Shown: positions 55,628 to 64,000 of the stretch, one piece after another
How positions within the stretch are numbered: the first letter of the stretch is position 1
How the letters are laid out: each line of letters starts with the position of its first letter
Origin: Labrenzia sp. CE80
Lineage (GTDB): Bacteria > Pseudomonadota > Alphaproteobacteria > Rhizobiales > Stappiaceae
Assembly: GCF_009650605.1 (NCBI RefSeq)
Contig: NZ_WAJT01000001.1
Location: 1,302,001 to 1,366,000 of the forward strand
Reading direction: 5' to 3'
DNA: 64,000 nt
Position numbers and translations under genes: made by a program
The notes under the pieces: model-generated
Told to the model about the DNA's origin: nothing
The model's input: only the letters and a program-made list of their open reading frames with translations
Database searches by the model: none

Positions 55628-56689
55628 ATGAGGGACATGGCCGCAGCGAAAAAAACAACTTCCGGTACAGGCGTACGAAGCGCCAGCCGGTCTCGTGGAG
55701 CCGCCAAGTCGGCCGCTCCCGCGATCATCGAGTTCGACAAGGATCAGGAGCTACACGCCTATCGCGAGATGCTTTTGATTCGCCGCTTTGAGGAGAAAGC
55801 CGGCCAGCTCTATGGAATGGGCCTCATCGGAGGGTTCTGTCACCTCTACATCGGTCAGGAGGCCGTCGTGGTGGGGATGCAGATGGCCAAAGTTGATGGC
55901 GATCAGATGATCACCGGCTACCGCGATCACGGTCACATGCTTGCGATGGATCTCGACCCCAAGGGTGTTATGGCCGAATTGACCGGTCGCCGGGGCGGCC
56001 TGTCGAAGGGCAAGGGCGGCTCCATGCATATGTTCTCCAAGGAGAAACATTTCTATGGCGGTCACGGCATCGTTGGTGCGCAGGTCTCTCTTGGGACCGG
56101 GCTGGGTTTTGCGAACCAGTATCGCGAAAACGGCAATGTTGCCATGGCATTTTTCGGCGACGGTGCCTCCAACCAAGGCCAGGTCTATGAGAGCTTCAAC
56201 ATGGCGCAGCTGTGGAAGCTTCCGGTTGTCTATGTGATCGAAAATAACAAGTACGGCATGGGGACGAGCGTCGAGCGCTCCTCCGCTACTACCGATCTTT
56301 CGCAGCGTGGTGCCTCGTTCGGGATCCCGGGCAAGCAGGTCGATGGTATGGACGTGCGTGCTGTCATGGCTGCTTCTGAAAAGGCGCTTGAGCATTGCCG
56401 CAGTGGCAAGGGGCCGTACATTCTCGAGATGGTGACTTATCGCTATCGCGGCCATTCCATGTCTGACCCTGCCAAGTACCGCTCCAAGGACGAAGTCCAG
56501 AAGATGCGGACCGAGCATGATCCGATCGAACAGGTCCGTAAGCGGCTCATCGATGCCGGTTGGGCGTCGGAAGATGACCTCAAGTCCATCGACAAAGATA
56601 TTCGTGCAAAAGTGGCCGAAGCGGCCGAATTTGCACAGACCGATCCAGAGCCGGATGCGTCCGAGCTCTACACCGACATTCTGCTTTAA
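55628..56689 (+). CDS. pdhA: Pyruvate dehydrogenase E1 component, alpha subunit
   Basis: The ~353-residue subunit decarboxylates pyruvate with TPP. The TPP/Mg motif GDGASNQGQVYESFNMAQLWKLPVVYVIENN is complete, and the phosphorylation-loop-like YRYRGHSMSDPAKYR is present. The first ~30 residues are a Lys/Ala/Ser-rich tail. Start is ATG 55628 or ATG 55637. pdhB begins 14 bases later. A 164-base AT-rich gap upstream should hold the operon promoter. Confidence 0.95.
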   Translation: MRDMAAAKKTTSGTGVRSASRSRGAAKSAAPAIIEFDKDQELHAYREMLLIRRFEEKAGQLYGMGLIGGFCHLYIGQEAVVVGMQMAKVDGDQMITGYRDHGHMLAMDLDPKGVMAELTGRRGGLSKGKGGSMHMFSKEKHFYGGHGIVGAQVSLGTGLGFANQYRENGNVAMAFFGDGASNQGQVYESFNMAQLWKLPVVYVIENNKYGMGTSVERSSATTDLSQRGASFGIPGKQVDGMDVRAVMAASEKALEHCRSGKGPYILEMVTYRYRGHSMSDPAKYRSKDEVQKMRTEHDPIEQVRKRLIDAGWASEDDLKSIDKDIRAKVAEAAEFAQTDPEPDASELYTDILL

Positions 56690-56703
56690 GGCGGGGGGAA
56701 ACC

Positions 56704-58083
56704 ATGCCGATTGATATCCTGATGCCGGCGCTGTCGCCGACGATGGAAGAAGGTAAGCTCGCCAAGTGGCTCAAGGCCGAGGGCGATACCGTCTCCGCAG
56801 GCGATGTGATTGCCGAAATCGAAACCGACAAAGCGACCATGGAAGTGGAAGCCGTGGATGAAGGCACGATCGGGAGGATCCTGGTCGCTGAAGGCACGGA
56901 CGCCGTCAAGGTGAACGAGAAGATCGCCATTCTTCTGGGCGAAGGCGAAGATGCCAGCGCCCTTGACGCCGCCGCCAGCGCACCAGCTGCGGCCGCACCT
57001 GCGCCTGCAGCTGAAGCACCTGCTGCTGCCGCGCCGGTTCCTGCAGCTCCTGTCGAAAGCAAGCCTGCCGGTGACCCGGAAATTCCGGCCGGCACAGCCA
57101 TGAAGTCGTCGACGGTGCGCGAAGCGCTCCGCGATGCCATGGCCGAGGAAATGCGCAATGACGGCGATGTTTTCGTCATGGGCGAAGAGGTTGCTGAGTA
57201 CCAGGGCGCCTACAAGATCACCCAGGGCCTACTTGCCGAGTTCGGCGCGAAGCGCGTGATCGACACGCCGATTACCGAGCACGGCTTTGCCGGTCTTGGT
57301 GTCGGCGCCGCCATGGCCGGTCTGAAGCCGATTGTCGAGTTTATGACGTTCAACTTCGCCATGCAGGCGATAGACCAGATCATCAACTCGGCCGCCAAGA
57401 CACTTTATATGTCCGGCGGTCAGATGGGCGCGCCTATCGTGTTCCGGGGTCCTAACGGTGCAGCGGCACGCGTTGGTGCACAGCACAGCCAGGACTATTC
57501 GGCATGGTATGCGCATGTGCCGGGCCTCAAGGTCGTTCAGCCTTATTCGGCAGCTGACGCGAAAGGTCTGCTCAAGGCCGCAATCCGCGATCCAAATCCG
57601 GTGATCTTCCTGGAGAACGAGATTCTCTACGGACAGTCTTTCGAAATCCCGGACATGGACGATTTCGTCACGCCGATCGGCAAGGCGAAGATCGAACGCG
57701 AAGGCACAGATGTCACGATCGTGTCCTGGAGCATTGGTATGACCTATGCCCTCAAGGCTGCGGACGAGCTTGCCGGCCTGGGTATCTCTGCCGAGGTGAT
57801 CAACCTTCGGACCATCCGTCCGTTGGATATCGACACGATCCTGGCTTCTGTCCGCAAGACGGGTCGCATCGTAACGGTCGAAGAAGCCTATCCGATGTGT
57901 TCGGTGTCTTCCGAAATCGCCTTCCAGGTTCAGGAAAAGGCTTTCGATTACCTAGATGCGCCGATCCTGCGCGTCACGGGCAAGGATGTGCCCATGCCTT
58001 ATGCGGCGAACCTTGAGAAGTTGGCGCTGCCAAATGTTGGCGAAGTCATCGATGCGGTCAAGGCCGTCACCTACACGGCTTAA
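56704..58083 (+). CDS. pdhB: Pyruvate dehydrogenase E1 component, beta subunit, with lipoyl domain
   Basis: This 459-residue subunit has an extra N-terminal lipoyl domain (residues 1-78, lipoyl Lys in ETDKATMEVEA) and an Ala/Pro linker (about 83-120). The E1 beta transketolase-like region follows (REALRDAMAEEM, ITEHGFAGLGVGAAMAGLKPIVEF, GPNGAAARVGAQHSQD). A lipoyl domain on E1 beta is typical of alphaproteobacterial complexes. Its lipoyl segment is nearly the same as that of the neighbouring pdhC product. Confidence 0.96.
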   Translation: MPIDILMPALSPTMEEGKLAKWLKAEGDTVSAGDVIAEIETDKATMEVEAVDEGTIGRILVAEGTDAVKVNEKIAILLGEGEDASALDAAASAPAAAAPAPAAEAPAAAAPVPAAPVESKPAGDPEIPAGTAMKSSTVREALRDAMAEEMRNDGDVFVMGEEVAEYQGAYKITQGLLAEFGAKRVIDTPITEHGFAGLGVGAAMAGLKPIVEFMTFNFAMQAIDQIINSAAKTLYMSGGQMGAPIVFRGPNGAAARVGAQHSQDYSAWYAHVPGLKVVQPYSAADAKGLLKAAIRDPNPVIFLENEILYGQSFEIPDMDDFVTPIGKAKIEREGTDVTIVSWSIGMTYALKAADELAGLGISAEVINLRTIRPLDIDTILASVRKTGRIVTVEEAYPMCSVSSEIAFQVQEKAFDYLDAPILRVTGKDVPMPYAANLEKLALPNVGEVIDAVKAVTYTA

Positions 58084-58098
58084 GGCGAGGGAACGGAC

Positions 58099-59427
58099 AT
58101 GCCTATCAATATAACGATGCCGGCTCTTTCCCCGACCATGGAAGAGGGCAACCTGGCCAAATGGCTGGTGAAGGAAGGCGACACGGTTTCTGCTGGTGAT
58201 GTCATTGCGGAAATCGAGACCGACAAGGCGACCATGGAAGTGGAGGCCGTTGACGAAGGCAAGGTCGGCAAGATCGTGGTGCCGGAAGGCACCAGCGGTG
58301 TGAAGGTCAACGAGCTCATCGCCGTGCTTCTTGAAGACGGCGAAGATGCAAGTGCGATCGGATCGGCTCCAACAGCACCTGCTGCACCGGATGCTGCGCC
58401 CGCACCGGCAGCTGAAGCTCCTGCAGCAGTCGCTTCGACGCCTGCTGCGCCGGCCGGTCCCGCACCAAAGGCAGCAGACGGCAACCGGGTCTTTTCCTCG
58501 CCGCTTGCACGCAGACTTGCCCAGCAGGGCGGTCTTGAGCTCACTGCTATTTCAGGGTCCGGACCTCACGGACGCATCGTCAAGCGCGACGTTGAAGCTG
58601 CAATCGCCTCGGGCACAGGCAAGGTCGCTGCGGCACCAGCTGCAGATGCGCCGAAAGCTGCAGCAGCACCGACAATGCCGAGCGGACCGTCCAGCGATCA
58701 GGTTCTGAAGTTGTTCGAGGACGGCTCCTACGAGCTGGTTCCGCACGACGGCATGCGCAAGACGATTGCCAAGCGGCTGCAGGAGTCCAAGCAGACCATT
58801 CCGCATTTCTACGTCTCGGTAGACTGCGAACTGGACGCGCTGCTGGCTCTTCGTGCCCAGCTCAATGGTGCTGCGCCGAAAGACGGCGACGGAAAGCCGG
58901 TCTACAAGCTCTCCGTCAACGACATGACCATCAAGGCGTTGGCTCTGGCGCTGCGCGATGTTCCGGATGCGAATGTGTCGTGGACCGACGAAAACATGGT
59001 CAAGCACAAGCACGCTGACGTTGGCGTCGCCGTCTCAATCCCGGGCGGTTTGATCACTCCGATCATCCGCAGCGCTGAATTAAAGCCTCTCTCGGTCATC
59101 TCCAATGAGATGAAGGACATGGGTGCACGTGCAAAGGCCAAGAAGCTCAAGCCGGAAGAATACCAGGGCGGCACCACCGCCGTGTCCAACATGGGCATGA
59201 TGGGCGTGAAGGACTTCTCAGCTGTGGTCAATCCTCCGCACGCAACAATTCTTGCGGTTGGTGCCGGTGAAAAACGGCCAGTGGTCAAGGATGATGCCCT
59301 GGCCATTGCAACTGTGATGACGGTGACATTGTCGACCGATCACCGCTGCGTCGACGGCGCGCTTGGTGCGGAACTTCTGGCCGCCTTCAAGGGCTACATC
59401 CAGAACCCGATGAGCATGCTCGTCTAA
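58099..59427 (+). CDS. pdhC: Dihydrolipoamide acetyltransferase (E2) of pyruvate dehydrogenase
   Basis: The 442-residue E2 core has a lipoyl domain (residues 1-78, DKA motif), an Ala/Pro linker, a peripheral-subunit-binding domain (RVFSSPLARRLAQQGGLELTAISGSGPHGRIVKRDV, split across about 130-170), and the catalytic domain with DHRCVDGALGAELL near the C-terminus. It transfers acetyl groups to CoA and binds E1 and E3. lpd follows after 69 bases. Confidence 0.96.
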   Translation: MPINITMPALSPTMEEGNLAKWLVKEGDTVSAGDVIAEIETDKATMEVEAVDEGKVGKIVVPEGTSGVKVNELIAVLLEDGEDASAIGSAPTAPAAPDAAPAPAAEAPAAVASTPAAPAGPAPKAADGNRVFSSPLARRLAQQGGLELTAISGSGPHGRIVKRDVEAAIASGTGKVAAAPAADAPKAAAAPTMPSGPSSDQVLKLFEDGSYELVPHDGMRKTIAKRLQESKQTIPHFYVSVDCELDALLALRAQLNGAAPKDGDGKPVYKLSVNDMTIKALALALRDVPDANVSWTDENMVKHKHADVGVAVSIPGGLITPIIRSAELKPLSVISNEMKDMGARAKAKKLKPEEYQGGTTAVSNMGMMGVKDFSAVVNPPHATILAVGAGEKRPVVKDDALAIATVMTVTLSTDHRCVDGALGAELLAAFKGYIQNPMSMLV

Positions 59428-59496
59428 GAGTGGAATGAGCTGGCGCAGGCCTTGGCGGCCTGCGCCGCGGTTCTCCTGAAATTCAAGGAACTTACG

Positions 59497-60945
59497 ATGG
59501 CTGGCACTTCTTATGACGTCATCATTATCGGGTCCGGACCGGGTGGCTATGTTGCCGCAATCCGCGCAGCGCAGCTGGGTCTGAAGACCGCAGTCGTCGA
59601 GCGCGAACATCTGGGCGGTATCTGTCTGAACTGGGGCTGCATCCCGACCAAGGCGCTCTTGCGGTCCGCCGAAATTCTCGATCACGCCAATCATGCCAAG
59701 AGCTATGGTCTGACGCTCGAAGGCAAAATGACAGCCGATGTCAAAGACGTGGTTGCGCGGTCACGGGGTGTTTCCGGGCGTCTCAATGGCGGTATTGGCT
59801 ACTTGATGAAGAAGAACAAGATCGATGTGATCTGGGGTGAGGCGAAGCTTACCAAGCCAGGCGAGATCGTCGTCGGCAAGTCTTCCAAACCGGCGGTACA
59901 GCCGCAGCACCCCGTACCCAAGGGCGTGCTGGGCGAGGGGACTTATTCCGCCAAGCATATCATCGTCGCAACAGGTGCGCGTCCGCGTGCGCTGCCGGGC
60001 ATCGAGCCGGATGGCAAGCTGATCTGGACCTATTTCGAGGCGATGAAGCCGGATGTGATGCCAAAGTCGATGGTGGTCATGGGATCGGGTGCGATCGGCA
60101 TCGAGTTCGCGTCATTCTACGTCTCCATGGACGTCGATGTGACTGTGGTTGAGCTGATGTCACAGGTCATGCCGGTTGAAGACGAAGAAATCTCCAAGAT
60201 TGCCCGCAAGGCGCTTGAAAAGCGCGGTATGAAGATCATTACTGAAGCCAAGGTTTCCAAGGTCGACAAGGCTGCCAATTCGATTACGGCGCACGTTGAG
60301 ACCAAGGATGGCAAGGTTCAACAGATCACGGCGGATCGCCTGATTTCCGCTGTTGGCGTTCAGGGCAATATCGAGAACCTCGGTCTTGAAGCTCTCGGCG
60401 TCAAAACCGATCGCGGTTGTGTGGTTATTGACGGCTACGGAAAGACCAACGTGCCGGGCCTTTACGCCATTGGTGACGTTGCTGGCCCTCCGATGCTGGC
60501 GCACAAGGCCGAGCACGAAGGTGTGGTTTGCATCGAAAAGATTGCCGGCTTGCCCGATGTCCATGCCATGGACAAGAGCAAGATCCCTGGCTGTACCTAC
60601 TGTAATCCCCAGGTCGCATCTGTCGGGCTTACGGAAGCCAAGGCCAAGGCCGAAGGCCGCGACATTCGCGTTGGTCGCTATTCGTTCAATGCCAACGGCA
60701 AGGCCATTGCGCTCGGCGAAGACAACGGCATGATCAAGACCATCTTCGACAAGAAGACGGGTGAGTTGATCGGCGCACACATGGTGGGCGCAGAGGTCAC
60801 CGAGTTGATCCAGGGCTTTGTTGTCGCCATGAACCTGGAGACGACCGAAGAAGAGCTTATGCACACGATCTTCCCGCATCCGACCCTGTCGGAAATGATG
60901 AAGGAAAGTGTGCTTGATGCCTATGGCAAGGTGCTGAACGCCTGA
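59497..60945 (+). CDS. lpdA: Dihydrolipoyl dehydrogenase (E3)
   Basis: This 482-residue flavoprotein reoxidises dihydrolipoamide with NAD. The FAD motif is IIIGSGPGGYVAAIRAAQ, the redox disulfide is in GGICLNWGCIPTK, the NAD motif is VMGSGAIGIEFASFY, and the catalytic His-Glu pair is in HTIFPHPTLSEMM. AAGGA precedes ATG 59497; 15 upstream in-frame residues are not needed. About 25 residues are inserted after KPGEIVVG (QPQHPVPKG), common in the PDH-linked E3 of this class. Confidence 0.96.
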   Translation: MAGTSYDVIIIGSGPGGYVAAIRAAQLGLKTAVVEREHLGGICLNWGCIPTKALLRSAEILDHANHAKSYGLTLEGKMTADVKDVVARSRGVSGRLNGGIGYLMKKNKIDVIWGEAKLTKPGEIVVGKSSKPAVQPQHPVPKGVLGEGTYSAKHIIVATGARPRALPGIEPDGKLIWTYFEAMKPDVMPKSMVVMGSGAIGIEFASFYVSMDVDVTVVELMSQVMPVEDEEISKIARKALEKRGMKIITEAKVSKVDKAANSITAHVETKDGKVQQITADRLISAVGVQGNIENLGLEALGVKTDRGCVVIDGYGKTNVPGLYAIGDVAGPPMLAHKAEHEGVVCIEKIAGLPDVHAMDKSKIPGCTYCNPQVASVGLTEAKAKAEGRDIRVGRYSFNANGKAIALGEDNGMIKTIFDKKTGELIGAHMVGAEVTELIQGFVVAMNLETTEEELMHTIFPHPTLSEMMKESVLDAYGKVLNA

Positions 60946-61058
60946 CGCAGGCAGAACTCGGCGGCCGGTCTCGGCCACCGTTTCACCTACGCGGAGGCCG
61001 CGCAGATTGCCGGAATTCAGGACTACCGATTTCAGTTGATTGCGGAGGGAATGCTGTA

Positions 61059-61307
61059 ATGGACATCAAAAATATTCTGGTCTGGTGTGTTATCGGCCTC
61101 GTTGCAGGCTGGCTTGCAAGCGTTTTTGTCGGTGGCGGCGGCTTGGTGCGCTACCTGCTAACCGGGTTGATTGGTGCATTTGTTGGCGGGTTCCTTGTCA
61201 ATGTGACGGGCATCAACATCAACCTAGGCAATCCGTGGGTAAACCAGATCGTCGTGGCCGCGATAGGCGCGATTGTCGTGGTGGTCGTCGCCCGTATTCT
61301 TGCCTGA
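61059..61307 (+). CDS. Small GlsB/YeaQ/YmgE-like membrane protein 1
   Basis: The 82-residue protein has three hydrophobic segments with Gly-rich turns (VIGLVAGWLASVFVGGGG, LLTGLIGAFVGGFLV, VVAAIGAIVVVVVARIL). This is the transglycosylase-associated GlsB/YeaQ pattern. Members are stress-linked but have no clear biochemical role. GGAGG precedes the ATG. A second, similar gene follows after 49 bases. Confidence 0.85.
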   Translation: MDIKNILVWCVIGLVAGWLASVFVGGGGLVRYLLTGLIGAFVGGFLVNVTGININLGNPWVNQIVVAAIGAIVVVVVARILA

Positions 61308-61356
61308 CCTGGACTGGCAGGTGACTGCAGAGTCATCGAAAATCTGAGTTGAACGA

Positions 61357-61596
61357 ATGAGCTTCATCTTCTGGATCATCATTGGCCTTATTGCCGGGGC
61401 CGTTGCCCATCGGGTGCTGAACAGCCGTGGCGGGTTCTTCGGCAGTCTTGTAGTCGGCCTGCTTGGCGCTTTGGTTGGCGGTGAGCTGGCTCATATCTTT
61501 CGGTTGAATGTGACCGGTGGGCTGCTGGATCAGTTGGTGGTCTCGACCCTTGGTGCGATCCTGTTCCTTTACCTCTGGAAAAAGGTCTTCAGCTAA
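61357..61596 (+). CDS. Small GlsB/YeaQ/YmgE-like membrane protein 2
   Basis: This 79-residue protein has the same three-segment layout as its upstream neighbour (IIGLIAGAVAHRVL, LVVGLLGALVGGELA, LVVSTLGAILFLYLW), but its last loop is shorter and ends KKVFS. The tandem pair probably arose by duplication. The ATG has no strong ribosome site. A thioesterase follows. Confidence 0.85.
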   Translation: MSFIFWIIIGLIAGAVAHRVLNSRGGFFGSLVVGLLGALVGGELAHIFRLNVTGGLLDQLVVSTLGAILFLYLWKKVFS

Positions 61597-61635
61597 CTCC
61601 TGGCCGATGTGCCGGGACATGAAGAACGGAACACG

Positions 61636-62070
61636 ATGGCATTGGACGATCAGCTCGAAGCTTTTCCCGTGCACAGCACGGACAAGCTCCGCTATTGCGA
61701 CAGCGACCCTCAGGGCCATGTCAATAACGCAGTCTTCTCGACGTTTCTCGAAACCGGCCGTGTCGATATTCTCTACCGCGGTGAAGGACGGATCGTCGAT
61801 GAGGGCTGTGCTTTTGTCATCGCTCGCCTGGAGATGGATTTTCGGACTGAACTGAAATGGCCAGGTACAGTGGAGATCGGCACGCGTATTCAAAAAATCG
61901 GGCGGACATCGATTACCCTTGAGCAGGCTGTTTTCCAGAATGGTGCGCTTGCGGCTTCTGCGCTGTCTGTTGTCGTGCAGATGAACCAGATCGAAAGAAC
62001 TCCACAGCCATTGTCAGAGTTGGCGCGAGAGCGACTCGGCCGCCTACAGGGGCCGCCCGCCGGTGCATAG
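61636..62070 (+). CDS. Acyl-CoA thioesterase, hot-dog fold (4HBT/FcbC-like)
   Basis: The ~144-residue protein contains RYCDSDPQGHVNNAVFSTFLETGRVDIL, the signature of the 4-hydroxybenzoyl-CoA thioesterase family with the catalytic Asp in CDSDPQGHVNN. It would hydrolyse an acyl-CoA of unknown chain. ATG 61636 is chosen over an in-frame GTG at 61609. It is placed between the GlsB-like pair and lipA. Confidence 0.85.
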   Translation: MALDDQLEAFPVHSTDKLRYCDSDPQGHVNNAVFSTFLETGRVDILYRGEGRIVDEGCAFVIARLEMDFRTELKWPGTVEIGTRIQKIGRTSITLEQAVFQNGALAASALSVVVQMNQIERTPQPLSELARERLGRLQGPPAGA

Positions 62071-62124
62071 CCGTCATGCGAAAGAAGGCTTGACCTTTTT
62101 CAACAAGAGCGACACTTAGATCTC

Positions 62125-63099
62125 ATGGTTACGATCGTAGACACCCTGTCGAAAGACGCCGATACGCGTGAGGCCCGCCCCAGGCATCCGGAGAAGGCCC
62201 ATAGGCCCGACAATCCGGTTCAGCGGAAACCGAAGTGGATCCGCGTCAAGGCTCCGACTTCGCCGGTCTACCGCGAAACGCAGGACCTGGTTCGCAAGAA
62301 CGGTCTGGTGACCGTCTGCGAAGAAGCCGGGTGTCCGAATATCGGCGAGTGCTGGTCTAAGAAACACGCCAGTTTCATGATCCTGGGTGATACCTGCACG
62401 CGCGCCTGTGCGTTCTGCAATGTGCGTACGGGCATGCCTGGAGCCGTCGATCCCAAGGAGCCTGCCTCAATCGGCGATGCGGTTGCTCGCATGGGGCTTG
62501 AGCATGTGGTAATCACCTCGGTCGACCGTGACGACCTGGACGATGGCGGTGCCGGGCATTTTGCCGATGTCATCAAGGCCATTCGCGACCAGTCGCCAAA
62601 GACGACTGTTGAAGTCCTGACGCCAGACTTTCTTCGCAAGGATGGTGCGATCGAGACCGTCGTTGAAGCTAGGCCGGATGTGTTCAACCACAATATGGAG
62701 ACGGTTCCGTCGAAGTACCTGAAGGTCCGTCCTGGCGCACGCTACTTCCATTCCATTCGCCTTTTACAAAAGGTCAAGGAACTGGATCCCTCGATGTTCA
62801 CCAAATCCGGGATCATGGTTGGGCTCGGAGAAGAACGGAACGAAGTGTTGCAGCTGATGGATGATTTGCGCGTGGCTGATGTGGATTTCCTGACCGTTGG
62901 CCAATACCTCCAGCCGTCGAAGAAACACCATCCGGTTTTGTCCTTCGTGACACCGGAGGAATTCAAGGGCTATGAGCGAATTGCATATGCCAAGGGTTTC
63001 TTGAAGGTTTCCGCCAGCCCGCTGACGCGATCCTCCCACCATGCCGGCGAGGATTTTGCCGACCTTAAGGCCGCGCGCGTGGCAAAACTTGGCCATTGA
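62125..63099 (+). CDS. lipA: Lipoyl synthase
   Basis: This 324-residue radical-SAM enzyme inserts two sulfurs into octanoyl groups on lipoyl domains. Both clusters are visible: the auxiliary site CEEAGCPNIGECW and the radical-SAM site CTRACAFCNVRTG. NHNMETVP and TKSGIMVGLGE are also typical. It serves the two lipoyl-bearing subunits (pdhB, pdhC products) encoded just upstream. ratA follows after 18 bases. Confidence 0.97.
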   Translation: MVTIVDTLSKDADTREARPRHPEKAHRPDNPVQRKPKWIRVKAPTSPVYRETQDLVRKNGLVTVCEEAGCPNIGECWSKKHASFMILGDTCTRACAFCNVRTGMPGAVDPKEPASIGDAVARMGLEHVVITSVDRDDLDDGGAGHFADVIKAIRDQSPKTTVEVLTPDFLRKDGAIETVVEARPDVFNHNMETVPSKYLKVRPGARYFHSIRLLQKVKELDPSMFTKSGIMVGLGEERNEVLQLMDDLRVADVDFLTVGQYLQPSKKHHPVLSFVTPEEFKGYERIAYAKGFLKVSASPLTRSSHHAGEDFADLKAARVAKLGH

Positions 63100-63117
63100 C
63101 GCCCGGTAGCGCGAGAC

Positions 63118-63570
63118 ATGCCTAGTTTTTCTTCAACCCATCGGGTCAGTCATTCGGCGCGGGACATGTTCGCACTGGTGGCTGATGTCGAGAAGTACCC
63201 CCAGTTCGTGCCACTCTGCCAAGCTCTGCAAGTGCGCGGGCGCAAGGATCTGGGTGAGGGCAGGGAAGTGCTCGTGGCGGACATGACCGTCGCCTATAAG
63301 GTCTTCAAGGAGACCTTTACCAGCCGCGTCGAGATGCTTCCGGAAGAGAACGCCATCCTGGTTCAATATCTGGACGGCCCCTTCCAGCACCTGGAAAACC
63401 GCTGGACGTTCACCGACACGGGCGACGGTTCGTGCGATGTTGGCTTCTTTATCGACTATGAGTTTAAGAGCCGCACGCTTGGGTCGCTAATGGGCGCCAT
63501 GTTTGATCGTGCGTTCAGGAAGTTCTCGATCGCGTTCGAAGAGCGCGCGGATACGGTCTACGGCGTTTGA
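63118..63570 (+). CDS. ratA: RatA/Coq10-type START-domain protein
   Basis: The 150-residue protein has the polyketide-cyclase/START fold of the Coq10/RatA family: SHSARDMFALVADVEKYPQFVPLCQ at the N-terminus and LENRWTFTDTGDGSCDVGFFIDYEFKSRTLG later. Coq10 members bind ubiquinone and assist respiration; RatA was described as a ribosome-association toxin in E. coli. The lipA neighbourhood fits a respiratory role better. Both readings are from family knowledge. Confidence 0.85.
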   Translation: MPSFSSTHRVSHSARDMFALVADVEKYPQFVPLCQALQVRGRKDLGEGREVLVADMTVAYKVFKETFTSRVEMLPEENAILVQYLDGPFQHLENRWTFTDTGDGSCDVGFFIDYEFKSRTLGSLMGAMFDRAFRKFSIAFEERADTVYGV

Positions 63571-63590
63571 TCCTTGGCATCGAACAGACC

Positions 63591-64000
63591 TCACTTACGT
63601 TGCTTGAAGGCCTCGCTGAGCACGTTCATGCGGCTCTTTTTTTGATCGAGCTGACCATTGTTGTTGCGAAAGCGGCTGGCTTCGGCTTCCTTCATTCCTA
63701 GATCTTCTAACCGCACCTGCTGATCCGGGTCTGCGCAAATCAGCTTACGGTCACCATTCAGGTTCATCTCTATGAAAAGGTGCCGCCCGGCCTTGGCCTC
63801 GTTTTCGGTCCATAGGACGGTTGATTTTCGGACCCAGAAAATCGTGTTGCAGTAGACGGCCCGAATATAACCTGCTTTCGGCTTGGTGAGCACCTGATGA
63901 TATCCGAAGAATGAGCCGGAAGGCTGCTGGGAGCGAATGTAGTAGTCACCCGCCGAGACAGGCATCTGGGCCTGAACCGGGCCGGACAGGCTTACTGCGG
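63591..64000 (-). CDS. Exported uncharacterised protein, 5' end cut by window
   Basis: The minus-strand frame is open at 64000. The visible part reads AVSLSGPVQAQMPVSAGDYYIRSQ, which looks like the end of a signal peptide cleaved after QA, so the true start is outside the window. The mature ~125 residues include two aromatic-rich strands (GYIRAVYCNTIFWVRKSTVLW) and a charged C-terminus (EAEASRFRNNNGQLDQKKSRMN). No known family was recognised. Confidence 0.6.
   Translation of the reverse strand, partial: AVSLSGPVQAQMPVSAGDYYIRSQQPSGSFFGYHQVLTKPKAGYIRAVYCNTIFWVRKSTVLWTENEAKAGRHLFIEMNLNGDRKLICADPDQQVRLEDLGMKEAEASRFRNNNGQLDQKKSRMNVLSEAFKQRK

Overview
The window is chromosomal DNA from an alphaproteobacterium, most likely a marine member of the Rhodobacterales/Hyphomicrobiales border (Roseibium/Labrenzia-like). 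This is inferred from the order pdhA-pdhB (E1 beta with a lipoyl domain)-pdhC-lpd-lipA-ratA, from ppiD-trpD-trpC-moaC-moeA, from glmU-glmS, from recG/sdhE/mfd, and from the many uptake systems for small nitrogenous compounds. No rRNA, CRISPR array, transposase or integrase was seen. One complete tRNA gene (Lys, TTT) is present.

Region 1 (1-17.6 kb) is catabolic and accessory. It starts inside a nitrate/sulfonate/taurine-type ABC importer that runs directly into a ureohydrolase with the variant HFDRHID metal motif of Ni-dependent guanidine hydrolases. A protein with 19 His in its first 40 residues and a small exported His-containing membrane protein follow with overlapping ends. Next come a D-arginine-dehydrogenase-like flavoenzyme with a RidA partner, then a module of HpcH/HpaI aldolase, HisD paralogue, SDR and LacI regulator arranged around an 18-bp palindrome. 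A four-gene polyamine-type ABC importer operon on the minus strand ends in a creatinase. It is divergent from an ectoine-hydrolase-like M24 enzyme and an ArgE-like M20 deacetylase. Guanidine, D-arginine and creatine all carry a guanidino group, so at least three neighbouring modules may salvage nitrogen from guanidino compounds.

Region 2 (17.6-31.8 kb) is core genes: moeA-moaC-trpC-trpD-ppiD on the minus strand, then tpiA, secG, pyrG, a VOC-fold protein and an RND efflux pair on the plus strand.

Region 3 (31.8-36.4 kb) is a small variable locus. It holds an acetyltransferase-like protein, three minus-strand orphan genes including an XRE-type regulator, and a 1.2-kb segment with a SAM methyltransferase. 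That segment is bounded by 131-bp direct repeats, one of which runs into the intact tRNA-Lys gene, so it looks like a minimal tRNA-inserted island without an integrase.

Region 4 (36.5-64 kb) is mostly core. It includes a TAXI-type TRAP transporter with its UspA partner, ccdA, a SPOR-like protein, glmU, glmS, DUF454 and DUF502 proteins, recG, sdhE and mfd. A previously easy-to-miss 50-residue ORF lies between mfd and a LysR gene. Then come ftsB, the pyruvate dehydrogenase operon, two small GlsB/YeaQ-like membrane proteins, a thioesterase, lipA and ratA, and finally an exported protein cut by the window end.
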